Part shown: in pieces, positions 55,953 to 64,000 of the stretch
How positions within the stretch are numbered: the first letter of the stretch is position 1
Layout of the letters: every line of letters begins with the position of its first letter
Made by a program: the position numbers and the translations under genes
Notes under the pieces: model-generated
Databases searched by the model: none
Told to the model about the DNA's origin: nothing
The model's input: only the letters and a program-made list of their open reading frames with translations
NCBI GenBank assembly: GCA_003194525.1
Contig: NBIV01000037.1
Span: 357,286 to 421,285, forward strand
Direction: 5' to 3'
DNA from: Gracilariopsis chorda
Taxonomy: Eukaryota; Rhodophyta; Florideophyceae; Gracilariales; Gracilariaceae
DNA: 64,000 nt

Positions 55953-56436
55953 CCGTAAATAGGCGGTATTGAACCAAACCGCGGTATCGGGAGGCGGAAA
56001 GTAGAAGTTATACCAGGTTGGAGACAAAGGAAAGGATTTACTTCGAAAGTGACTTCGCGGGATGAGGCGAAAGAGCCAGAAGATGTATAAACTGTGTCAT
56101 CCGAAGCCCGACAAAAATGGATTTTTGAATATCCCTCCATGAACGACGATCTACCCAAAAACCTATGCAAAAATGGAGTATTTGGAAACCCTCATCCATA
56201 TCTTTCACGATTCGTTTCCACACACTCCCTCAAATCCTTAACGACATGTATACATATGTTATCCTGTTCCTCTTTCTTTCTATTAATTCACTTGAACTAA
56301 ATGCCATTTAGCACCTCTATCCCATTTCACAATTGACAGCTTTAACAACGAATAAGACAGGAACCAGGATGTCGAGAATAACAGAACAGAAGTTTACTCA
56401 AAATAGTGCTTCACAAGTAACACAGGTAAGAAGAGT
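55953..56436. other. Spacer between genes 2 and 3 of copy B
   Basis: About 480 bp with no convincing ORF. It corresponds to the spacer 44148-44496 of copy A, though the sequences are not obviously similar. Confidence 0.4.
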
Positions 56437-59400
56437 TCAAGCCGTGCTTCTAAAAACGTTGTCATTCCCGTAACGAAGAAACAACTCTTCTCCTTCCTTT
56501 ATATCGCGTATTGCTCTCGCAGATAGCAGAGTGTATTCCATAATTCTTTGCTGCGATAACGTAGAGCTCACCGGACGTATCTGAGCATTCGCCTTTCTTC
56601 GTATGTTGGGTTCATCTTCTGCTAAGTCTTTCTCCTCGTCTCCGTCCAGGTAGCGGGGATCATTAATATAGCCTGCCATACAAAAAGGTGCAGGAACAAT
56701 CCATATCCTGGCTTTCTTCGTTCCTCCATTGTAGTTAGGCAGAGTTTCAAAACCAATGCCGCTACCTACCACTTCCATGGGGAACTTGTTGAAACGCGAA
56801 ACAGTAGCTCCCATGAGCCTTTCCCCATACGTAACATGTTGTTGGGGACGTTGACTAATGTCATGATACACAATAGTCCCATAGAAGTGACAAACAGCCT
56901 CTCCTTCTGCGAAATATCGTGCACTAAAGACTCCGAGCCCGCTAGATGGGTGATTCACTGAAGACTTCGCCACAACGCACCAGTAACTTGATGCATCTAC
57001 ACCACGCAACAACTCTGGCTCTAACTCGTTCAGCTTTGCCTGAGTGCTTTGCGGCCACAGATGTAAAGCCTTAGTACGATACTTGCCGATAAGATCCATA
57101 TCACACCATAAAGTCGATAGAAAAGCCATTATATGGAAAAGAAACCTTTGATACTGCGGGAAATCCTTCGGTGCTGTCCATTGCATTCCTCTGGATCTCT
57201 TCCTGAACACCGTGGCCACATGAAGTGCCACCTGTACAACAGCATTCGTACGGATGCGTTCATCACATTCCAAGTCACCGACTTTGAGGGAATTGTCGGC
57301 AATTAACTTTCCCATGTGCACTCTACCGTTATGCTTCGCGTGTATGAAACAATAACGATACTTCTCACCGCCGATTAACTTTCTGTGCGGAACAAGTTCC
57401 ATGCACGCGAGTGCTGTGGTAAACGTTCCTGAGAAGAAATCCATGACAAGGTCTCCAGGTTGAGAAAAACGTGCTATGAGCTCTTTCATCAACTATCTCG
57501 ACTTCTGCTCCGGGCGAATCTGACGATTTACAAATCATTGCCCATCCCGCACCTTCCAGTACAGTCTCTCTCCTGGGGCATGATTGGGAACCTGATCGAT
57601 TACTCCGACATGTCCAGGGTATCGGCTGTCAACATGGTTGAACTTACGGTAGTTCACCATTGTCTTCCGCTCCGCATAGGGAATGCCATTCCGAACCGCA
57701 TGCACTACTTGCTCCCCTGCGGGAACAAGCTAATGTTGTTGCGACGAGGGAACGCCATCGGGTTTGAGCGATGGCGCAAACACAACAGGGACGTCTTATC
57801 CACGGTGAAAGACTTCTTCATCCTCCCGTCTGCATCAACGTATTGGCAGTCGGTCAAAATCTTGTACCATATCAGGACTGAAAACCTGAACAGAAGACGA
57901 ACAAGGGTCCGCCAGGACGCAGGCAATCCGAGTTGTGATCGGCAAACGAAACCATCTTCTGGTGACTGATGCGATCGTATTCGGTATCCCGAATTTGATA
58001 CGGCGCGTCAGATATAGAGAGCTGAACTCTCCCCTCGGAGATATGGTGCCTCCCGGAACACGTTCATGAACGTCCACCAGCTCTTCGGAGTCCACGCAGT
58101 AGAACGCAAAGTTCTTGTCCATCACGGACTCCAGAATCTTCATAACCTTCGCAGTCACAGGCCCCAACGTCCCATGAGGAGGGAGGATGTTCACCAAAAC
58201 GTCCACCGTTGCCTGTATCTCCGCAGCAGTGGGAGCAGTAGGCGTGGCAATTACGTAATCACTGCTACTACCGCTTTCACCCGTCTGTCCGCAGCCATTG
58301 GAGCTCTCACAGAGCTGCTTTCCAATGGCCTGCACGCCCTTCGTGTGGCTCTTGGTTCCAGGAGCGGCGGATGGTTTGGAATGTACATCCGTAGGGCGCG
58401 ACAAAGCTTTGCTGGGTTGAACATTATGCTTTGCAAAAGCTTCCTTCACTGATTTGACAGTATCTTCGGACAAGGAGTCAAATTGAACTGGTGGGTTCGT
58501 GATGCTTCGCGTAAACGTAGATAGCACTGGCCATTGCTCGGTTTCACTCAGCTCATACATCTTCTTGTCCAGTACAATACGCAGAAGATCCGAGACGAAT
58601 TCTCTGGCCAGAATACGCATATTGCGGTCTACGTCATCCGAAAAAGCAATAGCCCAGGGCACAACATTGTCCTCGGATACCGCCGGCTTCATTTCTTGTC
58701 CCAGCTTGTACGCAGCGGTTTTGGGGCTGTAACCAATCGTTTGGGAGTGAATATCAGAGAGCTTTAAAGTGTCTCTGTTGATAAGGAGATAAGGAAGCAT
58801 CATCTGCTCGCAGTCTCTGAAACCCAAAACGACAGCTAACGCGTCCCAAGCCCTGCATACGTGCTGTACGCCGTACGCCATACGCTGACCGTGCATGCGA
58901 TTAGACATGGTGAAACTTTCCACGTACTTCACTGCCTTCACCTTCTTTCCGTGTCCGAGGCGTCGCTTCCGTTCCCGACCCGTGCGTTCAATCTCGATGT
59001 GCTTTACCACCGACAAGTACAGCAGCTGTTGGAATCGAGTAGCAGGAACGGTCTTAAACCTTCCCTTTCCCTTCCCTGTAGTGGCTCCGCGAAATTACCT
59101 CTTGAAGATGTCAATGTTGAACACCCTTTGTACCATCCCTGTTCCACCTCCGCGCCTCCCGTCAATGGTCCACTCGTAAAAGTCCCGTAAACGCCTGTCT
59201 TTCGACCCCTCTTGTTTATCGAACAATGCCACATATCGATAAACCTGTCGGAAGTACTGCGTCGGACCCTGTACAGAGGTGCAAAGATAAGCAGTGACAT
59301 CTTCGTCGCTGTAGGAGGTGTGGGAGGAACCAAGGAATCTTTCCAACAATCCGAACACTTCTGAATTCGCTCGACGATTCTGTAGCATAAACTCTACAAA

Positions 59401-59598
59401 CTTCTCGAATGTGACATCGCCTTTAGGGACCCCGGAGCCTCTCGATTCCGCGTACGCATCACGGACGGACATAAACACATTCCAGATGGTTGTGAAGCTT
59501 TCCGAAATGCTCATGTCTGAGGGCGGGTGCGCAGGAGCCCTATGCCCTATCACGGGTGCACCTGAGGTACTCCCCTGTTTAGTGGAGGGGAACGACAT
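56437..59598 (-). pseudogene. Module copy B, gene 2: DNA methyltransferase-SET fusion
   Basis: From an ATG at 59598 (MSFPSTKQGS) the N-terminal domain runs to 59095. A 393-codon frame follows to 57835 (RMAYGVQHVCRAWDAL near its start), which needs an intron or frame change at about 59096. At the place of the methylase motif IV this copy reads LADPCSSS instead of DPPY, so catalysis is lost. Further on, after stops near 57770, 57740, 57531 and 57492, an unbroken 351-codon frame carries motif I (DFFSGTFTTALACMEL near 57430) and a whole SET domain (GLGVFSARYFAEGE near 56945, GYINDPRY near 56670, IKEGEELFLRYG near 56480). The SET half is intact while the methylase half is broken. Confidence 0.75.
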
Positions 59599-60516
59599 GG
59601 GTGGAATTTTGGCGGGAGATGCACAGATGCACGAAAGATTGCGTTCGAGTTTGAATGGTTGCGAAGGAGATGCTTCGTGGCAACCGAGGAACGAAAACGC
59701 CCGTTCTGATGGTTCACGTCCCTCGAACTTCGAATAGATTTGATTTCGAAGTGTGTAATGGAGCACGGAGGGAAACTTCGGAGGGTTTTGTTTGGAATGA
59801 GGGAGTTGGGCAGTGCAGAATAGACGGAGAAGGTGAAACTTCGAGAATTCGTCGCAGTTCTCACAGTTCAGGTTGTCGGTGTAACGTCGCAGCTGCGCCG
59901 GGTGAATGGTCTTGACATTGTCGGTCGACAATGTCAAGCACGGACACCAGAATGTTGATTTTTGGTTAAACAAGGGGGGGTCGTTCTTGACATTGTCGAC
60001 CGACAATGTCAAGCACGGACACCAGAATGTTGATTTTTGATTAAATTACGGGGGGTCGTTCTTGACATTGTCGACCGACAATGTCAAGACCGACCACCCG
60101 GCGCAGCTGCGCCGGCCTGGGGGTCAGTGCCAGTAATGAAGCGTTGACGCGTGGCAGGGGGGGAGTTAGAGAAGAGGTGGAAAGGGCGACCGGAATGCTT
60201 CCTCCGCAAAGAACTGTGAGCGAACTCACCGAATCCACTTCTTCGTGCCACCTTAGCACCTGGTACGACTGAAAGGACGCAAAGAGAACCTCTGCCTACC
60301 CTCAGGGTTGAATTCAGCTGTTAGCACGCGCTGATTTTCGCGACCGTCTGCACCAGATTACGCGATTCTGTGTCGCTTATCGAAAGGTCGCTTATCGATA
60401 TGTTTCCCATCATGGTGCGCAAGACTGCAAATGCGGACAACAGGCGGCACACTAGGAGGTCTACCAGAACCAGTGCCTCTGTGCGGAAAGCGAGGGCAAC
60501 ACCGTCCGATAGCGCA
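59599..60516. promoter_or_regulatory. Divergent promoter region of copy B
   Basis: About 0.9 kb lies between the starts of the methyltransferase-SET gene and the ParB-dioxygenase gene. It holds the palindrome array at 59889-60113. No TATA box was assigned. Confidence 0.5.
59889..60113. repeat. Array of three 28-bp perfect palindromes with exact 75-bp period
   Basis: CTTGACATTGTCG, two bases, then its reverse complement occurs at 59911-59938, 59986-60013 and 60061-60088. The central dinucleotide is GT in the first and AC in the others. The spacers share CACGGACACCAGAATGTTGA. The whole array is enclosed by inverted GGCGCAGCTGCGCC-type arms, so it is symmetrical about 60000. The layout resembles an iterated operator or a partition site and stands upstream of a gene for a ParB-like protein. 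Confidence 0.9.
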
Positions 60517-63500
60517 ATGCCAACAACGCGCAGCGGCACAAAGCAGCCCAGTGACCCATCCTGGGGGCCGAACCCAAGCAAGAAGGTGACCCTGGTCGTC
60601 CGTCTACCGAATGGGGAGAAGACGAGCGTGGGGACTGCCTTTGTCGAAGGTGATTCCGGTGCTGGTGGGCACTTGGTGAGGACGCTGCATGGGCACGAAC
60701 TGACGGGGAAGCCGACAGAGGACCTTGTCGTCATATGGAAGGTGCTCATTGAGGATGGCCAAGATATGCAGTACCCGTATCAGTTCAAGACGAGTGACAG
60801 CGTGCCGAACACTCTGGGAGATATGGAGAGCCACGCTTTCTACTGCTGGGACGTGAACATGATGCAACCTTCTCGTGGCGGAGCCTCCACTCCCTGCACT
60901 CCCGCTGCGAAACCGTCTTCCGCCCAGACTCCCGCTGCGACGAAGAATCCGTCCACCAAGAAGTTGAAGCAGAAAACCGCAAGAAAGGCGAAGGCGAAGA
61001 AGTTGACGCAATTGGTGAGCTTGAGTGACGACGAAGGTGATGAAATACACAAGGGTGCGTTGCACTCCAATTTGAAGACGACCACCTCCACCGGAAAGGC
61101 GAAGGTGGTCAGACTGAGCGATCCGAAGAAAGGAAACAGCGCGAATCCCATTGTCACTCCGGCGAAGCCTCCACTAAACCCGGGAGCCAGCAGTGGGGGA
61201 GGTGCGTCGCAGTTACAGACAGCGCAGACTGCCGTTTCTGCCCCCCCGAAATCCTTAACAATTGCTGAAGGAACTGCTGGCAACGCAAGTGATGCAGGCA
61301 GTGGTGGTCAGAGTCAATTGGCGTATCAGACCCAAGTTGCAGAAGCAATTATGGAGGCAGGAAACAGCGCACCGATGGAGGTTGTATTCCCAGAGCAACC
61401 TGGTGGGAAGGAAGAAGGAAGTGATGATGATGAGGTGCAGTTCGTGGGTTCGAAAGCATTGGCTTCAGAGGCCAAAGTTGACTTGTTCGATAAGGGAGAT
61501 GAGCTACCTCCTGATGATGTCGACGACAGTATGCTGGATATTTCGTTTGATATGAACGACTACACATACCATACGTATGTTGTCGATATTGACCTCATTA
61601 AGCCTCCGGATGACGGTGTGCGAGAACTAGACCTCACCCACAAGAACGAAGTAGAGCAGCAAATAGAGCTCTACGAAATCTTGGGGTCCGTTGGGAATCT
61701 GAGTTTCACATTTATCGGTACGAAGAAGCCGGGACATGACTGGTTTGAAGGGAACCGAATTGTGGTAGAATGTACTTGGTTGACGGGTTACACCGCTTGA
61801 ATGTTTACCTCGACCAGAAGAAAACGAATGAAAAACTTCAGGATGTCTGCCACCGGCTCAGTGTAATCGTTTTGGAGAAGACATGATGGGCTGCAAATGA
61901 CCATGTCTCAAGTGATTTCGATTGGAAACGCGCTGAATGATACGGTTGCTGCGGCTAGAGTGATGTCATTTCGAGACAAACTCTACTCCATTCATTCGTT
62001 TATGAAAACGATTGAAAAGGAGACGAAGGTGGACTTCAAGAAAGTCACGCGCACAATGCTACGTGGTGCAATGTTGAAGTGCAAGGTGATAGGGACTTCA
62101 TACCCCAAAACATGTTGCGGTTTGTGGACATGGGTTTGAGAATGTTCACCGACGAAGACTTCATGTCGAGAATGAGGGAAATGTGCTTCAAGTACCCGGA
62201 GCTGGGGATTAAGCACTTTTCCAGTGACAGGTTCTTCAATCTGAAGGGGGACAGGATGAAATTTGCGTTGGAAGCCTTACAGGAACACTATGACGTGCGA
62301 AGAGCATCAAAAGGGACTGCTATGGGCAGGTTTCAGGACATGAGGTTGCATTTCTTCAGATGTTGTGAGCAAGCTTACAAACTATTTGAAGAAGTGGCGA
62401 AGACGTAGAACATAGGGCTTCACATCGTGTTCAAAACTGAGGTTTTGATAGGGTCCTTGGTTTGTTCCTGTTCGAAATTATGTTGCCAGAAACACCGCAC
62501 GCCTGGAGAGGGCGGCCACTCCTGCCATGTGGGAAGAAAACATATCGAAGAGGCTAACGAATCTGAAGATGAGACTAGGAACGACGTTCCGTAAGGACTT
62601 TCAAAAGCCAAATCCAAGTCCGTCCCTCCCGCACCTGTACCTGTTCCGACGACACAGGGGAAAAGCGCAGTTCAGGTAGTAATTCGAGCTTGCCCGCGAG
62701 GGCGAGTAAGAAGAAGGCTCTGGCCACTTGAAAGACGGAATTGCAACGGGATGGTTTCTGCGGGATCTACGCTGGGAAGAGAAGAGAAAGGTCCGGAAAA
62801 CAAAGAAACCGGCAGAGGAAGACTCGGAAGACGAAGAGGACGCTGAGGAGCTGGTGTTTGAAATCGGTGGACGCCGATGCGAAAAGGCAGAGAACCGATG
62901 ATGTTCCTGACTTCGTCATCAACATTCTGAAGCAGAAGCGAGGACGTGAACTATGCCACTTCTTAAGAAAGAATAAGCTACTGCTTTTCAGTGACGACGA
63001 GGGGGGAGAAGATGAAGACAGGAACGATCCAAACAAGAAGAAGTTTGATGATGAAGTGCCTCAGATTCTTCCAGAAGGATTGGTCAAGGCCGAGGAGGAT
63101 ACCAATGTGGGGGACTTGAGCTGGCTCAAGTATGTGAGCATGTTGCCCAGCAGGTGGCCCACCGCAACTGCAGATGGTGTTAAGGGCATGTACGCGTGGA
63201 TGGACAGGATACATCTTCCCAAGGAGCACCGTTGCCATTTGCTTGGGCCGAACGACATGAGGGGTGTTCATCACGCAGTTTTCTGGCATGGTGCGTTCCA
63301 GGAGCTTTTGAGCGAATGGAATAGGGAAAGGAAAGCGTCTGAAGAAGCAGCGCCGGTTCTCAGCGATGCGGAAGCGAACAGTCTCTGGGAGCGGGCGGTG
63401 GAGGAGGACTACTACGCCATGGTGTACTTTGCGAAGAAGACAAGCGAGTTGAAAGAGCGAGGATTTTGTGTGCTGGAAGGTTTCGGAACGGATGAAGGAA

Positions 63501-64000
63501 TGAGGAGCAGGCTCCATGCCATGAGTGACTTGATGGATGGTGATGTGAGTGAGAAGCTGCTTGGATTCTTCGAGGAGTATTTCAATCGCCAACAAGATCT
63601 TCGAGAAGCAGAGAATCAAGAGTTCTGGAACCCCATTTTCAATGCTGGGGAGGCAGCTGATGAAGCAGACAGACTGTCTGGGTCTACGAGGTATATGACT
63701 ACACGGAGAGGAATCGCGGATGAAATGGAAAGAACGACGGAGAATCACTGGGTGGAAGAGGCGGGCGTTGTTGGATGCACGTATGGGTCAGATCTGTGTA
63801 TGCCTAGGATTGGAAGATAACCGAGTGGCGGTGCATAAGATGTTTGCGCCAAAGACTGGGGGTAGAGTGTTGTGTACTGGACGCGGCTGTCCCAGACAGA
63901 AGCTACATACGGACTTTCAGACGCTGACGATCCCGGAGAAACTGAACGAAAAGAATCCGGGGTACTTTATGATAGCCTCTGGCAAGTATTCGTTTCCATT
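60517..64000 (+). pseudogene. Module copy B, gene 1: ParB-like plus 2OG-Fe(II) dioxygenase protein, runs off the window
   Basis: The ATG at 60517 (MPTTRSGTKQ) matches the start chosen in copy A; the frame is open further upstream. Parts in order: the N-terminal domain (KVTLVVRLPNGEK, EDLVVIWK, YPYQF), a long Ala/Lys/Ser-rich linker, ParB-like residues (YVVDIDLIKPP near 61580), a one-base frame change just before VDGLHRLNVYLD (61774-61809), a conserved alpha-helical part to 62408, a second linker, LSWLKYVSMLPSRWP near 63120, and the dioxygenase domain (ERGFCVLEGFGTDEGM near 63455). A second frame change near 63755 leads to the Fe-binding HTD at 63906-63914. The distal His lies beyond the window. 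Confidence 0.7.

Noticed and set aside
1-64000. tRNA, rRNA and other structural RNA genes
   Set aside because: I looked for cloverleaf-like and rRNA-like sequence while reading and saw none that I could support. A covariance-model scan would be needed to be sure.

Overview
This is eukaryotic, gene-poor, repeat-dominated DNA. It carries a chromodomain Gypsy element with perfect LTRs, a second decayed Gypsy element, a decayed piggyBac element, transposases of the KDZ/Plavaka type, GT-AG-like intron signals, and relics of eukaryotic housekeeping genes (PRP46/PLRG1, FCF1/UTP24, a class III aminotransferase of the BioA type). The host is not identified. A red alga or a fungus would fit, because both can have TE-dense genomes with few, short introns, but nothing in the window settles it. 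No intact host gene is clearly present.

Layout. 1-2.8 kb: degraded coding fragments. 2.85-11.87 kb: a young, structurally complete Ty3/Gypsy chromovirus (478-bp LTRs that read as identical, 5-bp target duplication GGAAT), inserted in an already decayed reading frame that resumes at 11.87 kb. 12.2-15.8 kb: three housekeeping-gene relics packed together (PRP46, FCF1, BioA). 15.8-25.5 kb: degraded sequence, a small unknown gene family, two piggyBac relics. 25.56-33.93 kb: a minus-strand Gypsy element with 777-bp LTRs that has lost most of RT, RNase H and integrase and holds an antisense protein-coding relic. A homologue of that relic lies just outside the other LTR at 34.3-35.0 kb.

The most interesting part is 36.8-64 kb. 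The same four-gene module occurs twice, in opposite orientations. Gene 1 encodes a ParB-like domain followed by a 2OG-Fe(II) dioxygenase-like domain. Gene 2, divergent from it, encodes a DNA (N6/N4) methyltransferase joined to a SET domain. Gene 3 encodes a coiled-coil protein of unknown function. Gene 4, convergent with gene 3, encodes a KDZ/Plavaka-like transposase plus a companion ORF. Copy A runs 36.8-48.3 kb and is truncated inside the transposase. Copy B runs 50.3 kb to beyond the window end. In both copies the divergent promoter region between genes 1 and 2 holds a large inverted repeat made of iterated perfect palindromes (two 24-bp units 62 bp apart in A, three 28-bp units exactly 75 bp apart in B), with unrelated sequence in the two copies.

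My reading, which is inference, is a large DNA-transposon-like element carrying its own chromatin and DNA-modification cargo, with the palindromes as candidate binding sites for the ParB-like protein. Most of the cargo genes are broken by in-frame stops or frameshifts, so this locus holds fossils. The conservation between the two diverged copies is what supports the architecture.
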